Source: an uncultured Alphaproteobacteria bacterium (GTDB taxonomy: Bacteria > Pseudomonadota > Alphaproteobacteria > RF32 > CAG-239). From it: DNA of 64,000 nt. Shown here piece after piece: positions 16,041 to 24,778 of the stretch. The first letter of the stretch is position 1; every line of letters starts with the position of its first letter. The notes under the pieces were generated by a model, which saw only the letters and a list, made by a program, of their open reading frames with translations, was not told where the DNA came from and searched no databases. The position numbers and the translations under genes are program-made. Location of the stretch: the NCBI GenBank assembly GCA_934254675.1, contig CAKQLP010000006.1:25512-89511 (forward strand), in the 5' to 3' direction.

Positions 16041-16571
16041 ATGGAACAACTTTGGCTATATTTAAATACTCCGGATGTATTAAATAAATTTGCAAATAAT
16101 AGATTTTTTTTGATATTTTTTGTGATTGTTCTGTCTTCGGTCAAACGTTCCGCATATCAAAGTTTATGGTTGGCTATGTTGATTAATCTTCCCGGGACAG
16201 CGTTACATGAATGCGCGCATTTTATTGTTGGTTTGTTTTTTAATGCAAAGCCGGTGCGCTTTTCTATATTTCCGCAAAAAAAAGAGGATAGATATGTTAT
16301 GGGGCAAGTTGGTTTTTCTAACTTAAAATTTTATAATGCGTTGCCGTCGGCAATGGCACCTTTGTCGCTTTTGCTTTTAGCTTATTTGCTAAATTTGCAT
16401 TTTTTTGAAATTTTTCCGTTTAACTTTGCGTCATACATTGCTTATTTATTTTTAATGACGGTTTTGATTGAAAACGCCATGCCTTCAAAAATGGATTTTG
16501 TGCAAGGTTTTCGCTTTATAAGCGGTGTTTTGCTGTACGCGGTTATATTAGCGGGAATTATCGTCTTTTAG
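16041..16571 (+). CDS. Membrane protein with HExxH motif (M50-like)
   Basis: A 176-residue protein with about four to five membrane helices. NLPGTALHECAHFIVGLFFN (near residues 50-70) gives the HECAH zinc-site motif at a membrane helix, as in M50-like peptidases. A basic, beta-rich loop follows (PVRFSIFPQKKEDRYVMGQV), then more helices. It is shorter than typical site-2 proteases. It lies directly behind the TetR regulator with an AAAGGCGTTAGCA ribosome site. It does not look like a recent copy of the M50-like protein at 11391. Confidence 0.65.
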   Translation: MEQLWLYLNTPDVLNKFANNRFFLIFFVIVLSSVKRSAYQSLWLAMLINLPGTALHECAHFIVGLFFNAKPVRFSIFPQKKEDRYVMGQVGFSNLKFYNALPSAMAPLSLLLLAYLLNLHFFEIFPFNFASYIAYLFLMTVLIENAMPSKMDFVQGFRFISGVLLYAVILAGIIVF

Positions 16572-16580
16572 CCGATGTTT

Positions 16581-17222
16581 TTAATTTTTTGGAGTGTCTT
16601 CGTCAGGGACGTCATCATCCTCATCAAATGAAAACTCGGAATTCCTGTTCATTTCAGTATTGACTATATTTTCAGGATTTTTAGCTTTAGCTGTATCTGA
16701 GCCGTATTCCATTTCATCCATGGAATTTTGGCTTTTATCTGATTTTTCAGTTTCAATGTTTTTTTGCGGAGGCATTACTTTTTTTAGCATTGGCAAATTA
16801 TCCCGTTTTGCCAATTGTTCTTCAGATAAAAGCTCGTTTGTCTCAACATTGGTGTTTAGACATTGCAGCAGCCAAACATCATAAATTGGATGCTCCAAAG
16901 CATTTGTGGCCGGAGAGGATGACAGCATCCAGCCTTTAAAGACATTTGTTTCTTCTCCTTTTAAGTCTTTGTCAGAAATATCCACAAAAGCAAAATTTTC
17001 CGGTGTTTCTTCAACAGGGCGAGTTTTGCAACTACGGACAACAATTGAAAGAGAACCAAAGGTTATGCTGCCGTTAACAGGAACATTAATAACACTGACA
17101 TGTCCTGTTATTTTATCCATTGCTTGCATTCTTGCCGTGTTCATGTCAATTTCCGCCGCATGGGCATTTAGTGCGATAAAAAACAAAAATATCGGTAAAA
17201 ATTTAGTCTTCTGAATTATCAT
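16581..17222 (-). CDS. DUF2155 domain-containing exported protein
   Basis: About 213 residues from the ATG at 17222, chosen because GGA lies 8 bases upstream. A signal peptide (IIQKTKFLPIFLFFIALNAH) is followed by the DUF2155 core: ARMQAMDKITGHVSVINVPV, GSITFGSLSIVVRSCKTRP, and VFKGWMLSSSPATNALEHPI with DVWLLQC. The C-terminal 80 residues are acidic and low-complexity. The domain is almost confined to alphaproteobacteria and usually follows an mlaD gene, as here. Function is unknown but tied to the envelope by context. Its start overlaps the end of the MlaD gene by 20 bases. Confidence 0.85.
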   Translation of the reverse strand: MIIQKTKFLPIFLFFIALNAHAAEIDMNTARMQAMDKITGHVSVINVPVNGSITFGSLSIVVRSCKTRPVEETPENFAFVDISDKDLKGEETNVFKGWMLSSSPATNALEHPIYDVWLLQCLNTNVETNELLSEEQLAKRDNLPMLKKVMPPQKNIETEKSDKSQNSMDEMEYGSDTAKAKNPENIVNTEMNRNSEFSFDEDDDVPDEDTPKN

Positions 17223-17676
17223 TTTTAGTTCCGTCATCTGTTACCATAAAAATAATTTCACCAACCATGTCTTCAATGGTTTTAAAATCCTTTGTGTTTT
17301 TAAAAGAATCTCCCGATTGCAAATATTCTTTAGATTTTCCCGGTTCGATTTTAACAAATTTGTCACCAACCAAGCCATCGCTGACAATTGAGACAGTGCT
17401 GTCTTTAGGTAATTTGATGTTAGACGAAATGCTGAATGTTACATCCGCCATATAATCATCACCATTTAGTTTTTGAGAAGTGACGGTTCCAACTTTGATA
17501 CCGTTGATGCGAACGTCGGATCCTACGCTTAACCCGCCGACTTTCATGAATTCGGCTTTGAGTTGATAACCTTTTACAACCTGTAAATCAGAAACGCGAT
17601 AAGCGAATGCTAAAAAAAGCAACGCAACGATTAAAACAACTAACCCCATAATAGTTTCAACAGGTTTCTTTTTCAT
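17203..17676 (-). CDS. mlaD: MlaD-like MCE protein (lipid transport)
   Basis: A 157-residue protein with one N-terminal membrane helix (VETIMGLVVLIVALLFLAFA) and one MCE domain (about 38-115; FMKVGGLSVGSDVRINGIKV, VSIVSDGLVGDKFVKIEPG). MlaD forms a hexameric ring in the inner-membrane MlaFEDB complex that moves phospholipids between inner and outer membranes. It lies four bases after another MCE gene and overlaps the DUF2155 gene. No MlaE or MlaF gene is in the window, so the rest of the transporter must be elsewhere. Confidence 0.9.
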   Translation of the reverse strand: MKKKPVETIMGLVVLIVALLFLAFAYRVSDLQVVKGYQLKAEFMKVGGLSVGSDVRINGIKVGTVTSQKLNGDDYMADVTFSISSNIKLPKDSTVSIVSDGLVGDKFVKIEPGKSKEYLQSGDSFKNTKDFKTIEDMVGEIIFMVTDDGTKNDNSED

Positions 17677-17680
17677 TTAA

Positions 17681-18202
17681 TTACTCCGTTTTTTCGTTTG
17701 AATCTATATTTTCTTTTTTGTCTGGACAAGTTTTTTTTCGTTTAGCTTTGCCGAGAGAAATAACTCGATCTATCAATTCATCCAAAATCATGGCGTCTTG
17801 AGTATATTGAAATTCTCCTTCGGGTGCAATGTAATCTTCCGACCCGCCCGGTTCTATTTCAATGTATTTATTACCCATAATGCCAGAACTAACAATTGCC
17901 GCACTGCTGTCATCGGGAATTTGCACTTGTGCGCCAATTTGCAAAGTCAATGTCGCACGATAATTATCATCCAAAACAGAAGCGACGACCCGGCCGATAT
18001 CCAAACCGGACATTCTGACTTTATCGCCGACAACTAAACCATCCGTGCGGTTAAATGTTGCGTAAATTTGGTAATCGGTATCTTCGGCGCCTTTCCAAAC
18101 GTTGTGTTGTATTTTGAACATCACAATGCCTAATAAAAATACGCAGATGACGCAGAGTCCGATGATAAAGTTCTTTAGTTCTTCTTTATTAAAGTTATCC
18201 AA
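17681..18202 (-). CDS. Second MCE domain protein
   Basis: A 173-residue protein with one membrane helix (NFIIGLCVICVFLLGIVMF) and one MCE domain (about 45-125; ATFNRTDGLVVGDKVRMSGL, AAIVSSGIMGNKYIEIEPG). A basic, Lys-rich cytosolic-type tail follows. It parallels the next gene in layout, suggesting an old tandem duplication that could yield a mixed or alternative MCE ring. It is the first gene of the MCE-MCE-DUF2155 operon. Confidence 0.85.
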   Translation of the reverse strand: MDNFNKEELKNFIIGLCVICVFLLGIVMFKIQHNVWKGAEDTDYQIYATFNRTDGLVVGDKVRMSGLDIGRVVASVLDDNYRATLTLQIGAQVQIPDDSSAAIVSSGIMGNKYIEIEPGGSEDYIAPEGEFQYTQDAMILDELIDRVISLGKAKRKKTCPDKKENIDSNEKTE

Positions 18203-18357
18203 AATTTTACTCCAATAATCTTATTTTGTGATATTATTACCTCAATAAAAACAATTTGTCATCAAAGTTTTTTGATATTTATTGAAAATAATTGTTAAAG
18301 TTTAAAAAAAAATTGTTAAACTAATAGCAATGCTTTTGTTTAGGGAAAGAATAGCGA

Positions 18358-19071
18358 ATGCTTTTAGTAAAGAATTTAAATAAAAATTTTGGAGCGATAA
18401 AAGCTCTGGATAATGTGAGTTTTGAATTAAAAAAAGGTCGAGTGACCCTTCTGCTGGGCGAAAACGGTGCGGGAAAATCAACTTTGTTACGGCTTCTCAG
18501 CGGCTACTTGGAACCAGAAACCGGCGACATTGTGCTAGAACATGTCAGCTTGGAGAAACAGCGTACTGAATATTTGAAAAAAATAGGTTATATTCCAGAA
18601 ATTTCAACAATGTATGGCGAATTAAAAACTTTTGAGTTTTTGCAATTCATTGCAAATCTGCGTCAAATTTCACCAAAAGAAACAGAAGAAAAAATCAAGA
18701 AGATAATTCAACTTTTAGAATTGGAAAAAGTTATTTGCCAACGTTTGGACACGTTATCTAAAGGTTATAAAAAAAGGGTAGAGCTTGCAACTGTTTTGTT
18801 GTCGGAACCTGAACTGGTGTTGCTGGACGAACCGACAGAAGGACTAGACCCTTTGCAAAAGGAAACTATTCGGAGAATTATAAAAAAATATGCGCAGAAA
18901 CACATTGTTTTAATTTCGACACATGCGTTGGAAGATGTGGAAGCAATGGCCAGCGATATAATGATTATTCACGGCGGAAAATTGGAGGCAAAAGAGTCTT
19001 TTGAAAATTTAAAAAATAATAATTCAAAAAAATGGTTAGAAATCTTTAAAAAATTTAAGGAGGAAAGATAA
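18358..19071 (+). CDS. ABC transporter ATP-binding protein (Gld/Nos-like)
   Basis: A 237-residue ATPase with Walker A LLLGENGAGKSTLLRLLSG, Q-loop region IGYIPEISTMYGELKTFEF, signature LSKGYKKRVELATVLL and Walker B LVLLDEPTEGLDPLQ, then the switch histidine in LISTHALEDVE. It closely resembles GldA/NosF-type ATPases that pair with ABC-2 permeases. Its stop overlaps the next gene (TAATG), so subunits are coupled. The three-gene set resembles GldA-GldFG-DUF4340 clusters found in many non-gliding bacteria, whose cargo is unknown. Confidence 0.92.
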   Translation: MLLVKNLNKNFGAIKALDNVSFELKKGRVTLLLGENGAGKSTLLRLLSGYLEPETGDIVLEHVSLEKQRTEYLKKIGYIPEISTMYGELKTFEFLQFIANLRQISPKETEEKIKKIIQLLELEKVICQRLDTLSKGYKKRVELATVLLSEPELVLLDEPTEGLDPLQKETIRRIIKKYAQKHIVLISTHALEDVEAMASDIMIIHGGKLEAKESFENLKNNNSKKWLEIFKKFKEER

Positions 19072-21395
19072 TGAGACAACAGTTTAAAACTTTGTTTTTT
19101 AGAGAGTTCTCTAACTATTTTCGCAGTCCTTTGGCTTATTTCGTATTTTTTATTTATTTGTTTGCTTCAATCGGATCAGCTTTTTATTTTGGTTCGTTTT
19201 TAGCTATGCATGATACATCTTTATACGCTTTATTTTATGCTCAGCCGATTATTTTGGCCGTTTTGCTCCCATCTTTAACCATGAAATTGTGGGCGGAAGA
19301 ATATAAACAGGGAACAATTGAGCTTTTGCTGACACAACCCGTTGATATTTGGGTTATACAAACGGCAAAATATTTTTCAGTAGTGTTGTTTTGTTTTCTG
19401 ATGAGTTTGTTTTTGCTACCGTTTATATTTTACACATCAGAATGGCTGAATATTGATTGGCAAAATATATTATCGGATTTCTTAGGGTTATGGTTATGTA
19501 TGATGCTGTTTTGTTCAATCGGTACTCTCTTTTCGGCTTTTACAAAAAATGTGATAATTGCGTATTTATCAAGTTTTGCATTTACCGCGCTTTGGATTAT
19601 TTTACCTTTTTTAGGTTTATATATTATTTATAATGATTTTTTATTCGCTGAGCTTGGATTGATAAACTTTGTTTATTTTGCATCATTATCTTTTGTTTTT
19701 TGTGTTATAACTGTTGGTGTTATATATTTTAAATATAGTGTAAAAAAACATAGGCTTTTTACTTTTGCATCATTTACATTTTTGATGGTGGCTGGCGGAA
19801 TATTTTTCAATATTGCTGTTTATAATTTTTTTGAAAACAAAATCGATTTTACAGAATCGAAGTTATATACGCCGAAATTTGAAACATTGCAGCTATTGGA
19901 AAATGTAAAAGAGCCGGTTATTATTGATGTTTATGCGTCTAAAGAATATATAAACAGAAATGCCGACTATTTTCATTATTTACAGCAAATCAATCGTTTT
20001 TTGGAAAGATATGTAAAATATTCTAAGGGGATGATATCCTTAAATATTGTTTACGTTGATCCTTTTTCGGATTTGGAGGAGGATATTTTGGAAAAGGGTC
20101 TTTATTTTGAAACGAATGATAGCGGCAGTAAAGATTATTTAGGAGCAATTGTTCACTTAAAAGATGGCACCGAGAGCATAATCAAGCAATTTTTGCTGCA
20201 ACGCCAAATTTATTTGGAAAAGGATATTGATACGGCGTTGCTCAAGCTGATAGAGCCTGAACGTATAAAAAATATAGGGGTTTATATTGATGCAACTCAA
20301 AATTTGGAGGGATTTCAGTCGATTTTATTGGATTTAGAAAATGATTATCATGTGTTTAATGTTTCACCATCAATGTATGAATTTTCGGATAACGTCGATG
20401 CTTTGGTTATAATAAATCCTAAATCCATTTCGCCAATGCTGCGTTATGGTATTGACCAGTTTTTAATGCGCGGCGGAACTTTACTGGTATTTTTTGATTT
20501 TTATACAGAAAGTCAATCCAAGCTGGTTAATGAAGAAGATTTACAAATTGTTGATTTCTTTAATAATTGGAAAATAAATCTTTTACCGGAAATGACAGAT
20601 GAGGGTGTTTTAGGGAAAAATTGGGGAGTATTGCCATTTAAATTAAAATTTAATAAAGCGACATTGTTTAAGGTTTCGGATGATACTTTGTTGAAGGTTG
20701 AGCCTTTTATTTCTGCGGATAATGGGTTTATTGGGGCAGTGTTGTCTGGTGATTTTAGTTCGTTGTATCGCAAAAATCCTTATGAAAATACGGAAATTTT
20801 TCCATCAATGAAACCATTTTCTCCTGTTTCTGTAAAAATGGGAAAAGTTGCTGTTGTCGGGGATGTTGATTTTTTAGAAGATGCTTATTGGGTGGCAAAT
20901 AGTTCTCCAGATCGGAATCCATATAGCGTTATAGAAAACAACGGCAATGGGCGGGCTTTTAAAACACTTGTTGATAATATGGTCGGTAATGAAATTTATG
21001 AAAAAATTCCGTTAAATTCAAAAATGAAAAATAGAGAAAGCATTAGTCAAAAAATAAAAGCTAAGATATTTAGTGATTTTGAAGCTCCGTATCTGGCTTT
21101 GCAAAATAAAATTATTGAGCAAAAGCGCTTTTTGTTTGTTGCCGGCGGAGAAGATTTAGGACAATTTGAACAGATTTTACAAGTCAGTGAAGCAGGACAA
21201 AATTTGGCTCGAGATGAAAAAAAGTTACAGTCTTATGAATATGAAATGAAAAACTTATATGGACAAAGGGTAAAAAGAATGATGTTTTGGCAGATTTTGG
21301 GATTGCCTCTTTTGTTGGTTTTAGGACTGTTTTTTGCCTTAAAATATTTGTATAACCGCTATTGCAAAAAAATAAAGGAAACGTATCATGTCTAA
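19071..21395 (+). CDS. ABC-2 permease fused to GldG-like domain
   Basis: A 774-residue fusion. Residues about 1-250 form an ABC-2 permease with six membrane helices (FREFSNYFRSPLAYFVFFIY; AEEYKQGTIELLLTQPVDIW is the typical GldF stretch). Residues about 270-735 match the GldG-type periplasmic domain (KFETLQLLENVKEPVIIDVY, LIEPERIKNIGVYIDATQNL, LVIINPKSISPMLRYGIDQF), and a last membrane helix lies near 738-760. In Bacteroidetes GldF and GldG are separate; fused forms occur in other phyla. It overlaps both neighbours, consistent with one complex. Confidence 0.88.
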   Translation: MRQQFKTLFFREFSNYFRSPLAYFVFFIYLFASIGSAFYFGSFLAMHDTSLYALFYAQPIILAVLLPSLTMKLWAEEYKQGTIELLLTQPVDIWVIQTAKYFSVVLFCFLMSLFLLPFIFYTSEWLNIDWQNILSDFLGLWLCMMLFCSIGTLFSAFTKNVIIAYLSSFAFTALWIILPFLGLYIIYNDFLFAELGLINFVYFASLSFVFCVITVGVIYFKYSVKKHRLFTFASFTFLMVAGGIFFNIAVYNFFENKIDFTESKLYTPKFETLQLLENVKEPVIIDVYASKEYINRNADYFHYLQQINRFLERYVKYSKGMISLNIVYVDPFSDLEEDILEKGLYFETNDSGSKDYLGAIVHLKDGTESIIKQFLLQRQIYLEKDIDTALLKLIEPERIKNIGVYIDATQNLEGFQSILLDLENDYHVFNVSPSMYEFSDNVDALVIINPKSISPMLRYGIDQFLMRGGTLLVFFDFYTESQSKLVNEEDLQIVDFFNNWKINLLPEMTDEGVLGKNWGVLPFKLKFNKATLFKVSDDTLLKVEPFISADNGFIGAVLSGDFSSLYRKNPYENTEIFPSMKPFSPVSVKMGKVAVVGDVDFLEDAYWVANSSPDRNPYSVIENNGNGRAFKTLVDNMVGNEIYEKIPLNSKMKNRESISQKIKAKIFSDFEAPYLALQNKIIEQKRFLFVAGGEDLGQFEQILQVSEAGQNLARDEKKLQSYEYEMKNLYGQRVKRMMFWQILGLPLLLVLGLFFALKYLYNRYCKKIKETYHV

Positions 21396-22380
21396 AAAAA
21401 ACTGGATATTGAACTGTGTCGCCGTTTGCGTATTAGGATTGTTGGCGGGAATGTCGTTTTTTTATACAGAACAAAAAAACGGTGAAAATTTCAGAGGGCG
21501 TTTTGTGTTTAACCATACAAGGGAAAATATACGATTTTTGCAAAAAATAAAGATGACAACTCCCGAGTTTGGCGAAATCAATGTTTACCGGAAAAATGGC
21601 GGATGGTATTTTAAAGAGGCTTCGGATTATTTTGTAAATACGGAACAGTTGGCTAACTTTTATTATATGGTCAATAATTCAATCTTTACAGCAGTGCAAG
21701 AGGCTCAAAAGAAAGATTTTGAACAAAATATGCTGATGCTTCCGGAAGAAAAAGAGACAAATAACGAGGGAACAACTATTGAAACATTTGATTCTGAAGG
21801 CAAATTGATGGATCGGGTTATTATTGGAAAAACACCGGATGACGGAGAAAGCTATTTTGCCCGTTTGCCGGAATATCCATATGTCTATACGATTAATTCA
21901 GTTCGAGGGTTTTCCGGACAAGCGGATGCGTGGGTGCCTTTTCCATTACTGAAAATTCAACCTTCAATTATTGAAAATTTAGATATTCGGGGAACAATTT
22001 TGTCTTCTGATACTTTAAATCTTTATTTTCCTACATCGTTAAAGTTACAAAATTTATTAACGGCGCTGTCTTATTTAGGCTATACGGGAATTGCTTATAA
22101 GGATGATATCCGGAATGAAATTTTAAAAAGCCCTCCGCATTTGTTAAAAATTGAGACAACAATAGGTTTGGTTTACATTTTAAAAATTTTTGAGCAGGGA
22201 GACAGCTATTGGCTTGCTGTTAATTTAGAGTACACAAAAATTCCAAGAAAGGAAGTTATTCCATTTGTAAACGAAAATAAAAAGTATTTTGATAAATGGT
22301 ATTTTCAACTAGATACAGAACAAGGAAAAATTCTTTATGAAAGTAAAGCCAAGGATATTCTTGAAGGTTTTAAATTATAA
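21388..22380 (+). CDS. DUF4340 domain-containing protein
   Basis: A 330-residue protein with an N-terminal signal/anchor helix (WILNCVAVCVLGLLAGMSFF) and repeating DUF4340 modules: INVYRKNGGWYFKEASDYFV, and a later block with RVIIGKTPDDGESYFARLPE, then VYTINSVRGFSGQADAWVPF. Such proteins accompany Gld-like ABC transporters and are thought to act on the periplasmic face. The start overlaps the permease gene by 8 bases. A terminator hairpin follows. Confidence 0.85.
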   Translation: MSKKNWILNCVAVCVLGLLAGMSFFYTEQKNGENFRGRFVFNHTRENIRFLQKIKMTTPEFGEINVYRKNGGWYFKEASDYFVNTEQLANFYYMVNNSIFTAVQEAQKKDFEQNMLMLPEEKETNNEGTTIETFDSEGKLMDRVIIGKTPDDGESYFARLPEYPYVYTINSVRGFSGQADAWVPFPLLKIQPSIIENLDIRGTILSSDTLNLYFPTSLKLQNLLTALSYLGYTGIAYKDDIRNEILKSPPHLLKIETTIGLVYILKIFEQGDSYWLAVNLEYTKIPRKEVIPFVNENKKYFDKWYFQLDTEQGKILYESKAKDILEGFKL

Positions 22381-22389
22381 CTTAAAAGA

Positions 22390-22415
22390 AAAGCCTCAAC
22401 AACAGTTGAGGCTTT
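22390..22415. terminator. Bidirectional terminator between convergent operons
   Basis: An 11-bp perfect stem (AAAGCCTCAAC / GTTGAGGCTTT) with loop AACA. The T run is stronger on the minus strand, serving ackA, but it also closes the Gld-like operon. Confidence 0.82.
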
Positions 22416-22428
22416 AAATTCATTTTGC

Positions 22429-23616
22429 TTATTTATTCAGAGCAAGACGCATTGTGTCCTGAGCAATCACCAACTCTTCATCCGTTGGAATGACGAACAC
22501 TTTAACTTTAGAATCCGGTGTGGAAATCATAATTTCAGTTGCGTGTTTTTTATTGTTTTCATAATTTGGCTTAATTCCTAAGTAAGCCAGATGCTCCATA
22601 ACCAGTTGGCGGATTATGACTCCGTGTTCGCCAACTCCGGCTGTGAAAACAATGGCGTCAACCCCACCTAAAACGGCAATGTAAGCGCCAATATATTTAA
22701 GTAAAGAATGGACATAGGTTTTGGTGGCTAAAATACATTTTTCATTTCCGCTCAAATAGCCGGCTTCAATGTCTCGATTATCTGAATATCCGCATAAAGC
22801 CAGCATGCCGCTTTGTTTATTCATCATCTCGTTGACTTGATGCGGGCTTAAACCGTCTTTCTTTTCAATGTAAAGCGGAATATACGGATCAATGTCGCCA
22901 CAGCGCGTGCCCATAATTGTACCGGCCAGCGGGGTGAATCCCATAGAGGTATCAAGACAAACGCCATTGTCAATAGCGGAAATTGAGGCGCCGTTTCCCA
23001 TGTGACAGGTGATGATTTTGCCTTTTTTCCCAATTAATTCGGCGCAACGTTCAGAAACATATTTATGAGAAGTGCCATGAAAGCCATAACGGCGGATTTT
23101 GTTGCGCACATATTGGTCTTCAGGCAAAGCGTAGCGATAAGCTTCCGGAGGCATGGTCTGATGGAAAGAAGTGTCAAATACAGCTACTTGCGGAATGTTT
23201 GGCAAAACAGCTTTAACCGCTTTAATTCCTAAAACATGTGCTGGATTATGCAATGGCGCCAAATCGGAAAGGCCGGCAATTTGCTCGATTACCGTATCGT
23301 TAATTAAAACCGAACCCTTGAAAATGTCTCCGCCTTGCACGATGCGGTGACCGACAGCGCTTAACTCCTCTAGATTTTGCAACGCACCGTTTAAAAGACA
23401 CCCCAGAACATCTTTGATGGCTTCGGCATGGGTCGGCATATTAATTAATTCTTCTTTCTTATCTGCGCCGGTATGCTGATATTTCAAAATTGAATTGGCT
23501 TGACCGATGCGTTCGGCAATTCCTTTAGAAACAACATTGTATTGGTTGTTTACAATATTGTATAGCTGAAATTTAAGTGAAGAAGAACCGCAATTTATAA
23601 CAAGAATTTTTTCCAT
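22429..23616 (-). CDS. ackA: Acetate kinase
   Basis: AckA makes ATP and acetate from acetyl phosphate. The 395-residue length is normal. ASKHA-fold motifs are intact: ILVINCGSSSLKFQLY at the N-terminus, GHRIVQGGD, VFDTSFHQTMPPEAYRYALP, RRYGFHGTSHKYV, ITCHMGNGASISAIDNGVCL and DTSMGFTPLAGTIMGTRCGD, and FTAGVGEHGVIIRQ near the C-terminus. It lies 12 bases downstream of pta, forming the standard overflow/fermentation pair that yields one ATP per acetyl-CoA. Confidence 0.98.
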   Translation of the reverse strand: MEKILVINCGSSSLKFQLYNIVNNQYNVVSKGIAERIGQANSILKYQHTGADKKEELINMPTHAEAIKDVLGCLLNGALQNLEELSAVGHRIVQGGDIFKGSVLINDTVIEQIAGLSDLAPLHNPAHVLGIKAVKAVLPNIPQVAVFDTSFHQTMPPEAYRYALPEDQYVRNKIRRYGFHGTSHKYVSERCAELIGKKGKIITCHMGNGASISAIDNGVCLDTSMGFTPLAGTIMGTRCGDIDPYIPLYIEKKDGLSPHQVNEMMNKQSGMLALCGYSDNRDIEAGYLSGNEKCILATKTYVHSLLKYIGAYIAVLGGVDAIVFTAGVGEHGVIIRQLVMEHLAYLGIKPNYENNKKHATEIMISTPDSKVKVFVIPTDEELVIAQDTMRLALNK

Positions 23617-23628
23617 TATTATAATCCT

Positions 23629-24633
23629 TTACTTTTGAGCTTGAATACATGTAATAGCAATGGCGCCGACAATGTCTTCCGCAAAGCAACCGCGCGACAA
23701 ATCATTGACAGGAGAATTTAATCCTTGCAAAATAGGACCATAGGCCTCGCATCCGCCTAATCTCTGTAAGAGTTTGTATCCAATGTTTCCCGCTTCGAGA
23801 TTTGGAAAAATTAGAATGCGGGCATGGCCGGCAACATGGCTGTTTGGAGCTTTTTTAGCGGCAACAACGGAATCTAAAGCCGCATCGGCTTGCAATTCTC
23901 CGTCAACCTCAATGCCTTTGTTTTTATATTCATCGGTCAGCAAGGCATTTTGAACCATTTGAGTGGCGCGGACAACTTTATCTACGGCGTCGCCTTTTCC
24001 CGAGCCTTTGGTTGAATATGAAAGCATAGCGATGGAGGGCTCAATGCCAAAATGAAGAGCGGTTTCTGCGGCATTTAAAGCGATATCAGCCAATTCTTTG
24101 TCAGTTGGCTCAATAATAATGCCGCAGTCAGACAAAATGTAAGGTTTGTTATTGGCTAATATAATGAAAAATGAAGAAACGCTGCTGCCTTTTTTAGCGG
24201 ATTTGATAATTTGTAAAGCCGGACGTACTGTGTCGGCGGTGGAGTGGTCAGCTCCTGAAACCATACCATCTGCGTGGCCAGCTTTTATCATCAATGTTCC
24301 AAAATAATTGTAATTTAAAGCCAATTTTTCCGCATCCTCATGGCTTAGTCCTTTTTCTTTGCGCAAGTTGTAAAGCAACTCAACATATTCTGGCAAGCGA
24401 GAATCTTCTTCGGGTCTGATTATCTCTATATCCGTTAAATCCCAATTATTTTTAGCATAAAATTCTTTGATTTTTAGTGTATCACCCAAAATGATAACTT
24501 TGGCAGCTTTGGCGGCTGTAATTAGGTGCGCCGCATTCAAAACACGCTCATCTTCACCTTCGGGAAGCACAATGGTTTTGATGTCTTTTTTTGCCCGTTC
24601 CAGCAGGCTTTTGATGTAGGTGCTTTTTATCAT
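23629..24633 (-). CDS. pta: Phosphate acetyltransferase
   Basis: Pta converts acetyl-CoA and phosphate to acetyl phosphate. At 334 residues it is the short form without the N-terminal DRTGG extension. Family blocks: TIVLPEGEDERVLNAAHLIT, MIKAGHADGMVSGADHSTAD, AMLSYSTKGSGKGDAVDKVV, GELQADAALD, and ILIFPNLEAGNIGYKLLQRL. It comes first in the pta-ackA operon. Together they suggest acetate excretion, in keeping with a fermentative or oxygen-poor life. Confidence 0.97.
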   Translation of the reverse strand: MIKSTYIKSLLERAKKDIKTIVLPEGEDERVLNAAHLITAAKAAKVIILGDTLKIKEFYAKNNWDLTDIEIIRPEEDSRLPEYVELLYNLRKEKGLSHEDAEKLALNYNYFGTLMIKAGHADGMVSGADHSTADTVRPALQIIKSAKKGSSVSSFFIILANNKPYILSDCGIIIEPTDKELADIALNAAETALHFGIEPSIAMLSYSTKGSGKGDAVDKVVRATQMVQNALLTDEYKNKGIEVDGELQADAALDSVVAAKKAPNSHVAGHARILIFPNLEAGNIGYKLLQRLGGCEAYGPILQGLNSPVNDLSRGCFAEDIVGAIAITCIQAQK

Positions 24634-24778
24634 TATAAACGTCCTTTAATATGTTAAAAATTTTTTTACTATTACTTAACCGCTGATTTTTTAAAATTCG
24701 ATTAAAATATTTGATAAAAGTTTTGCTTTTTCGGTTAAGCTATACTATTTTAAGATAAAAGACTCAAGGAGATTTTTT

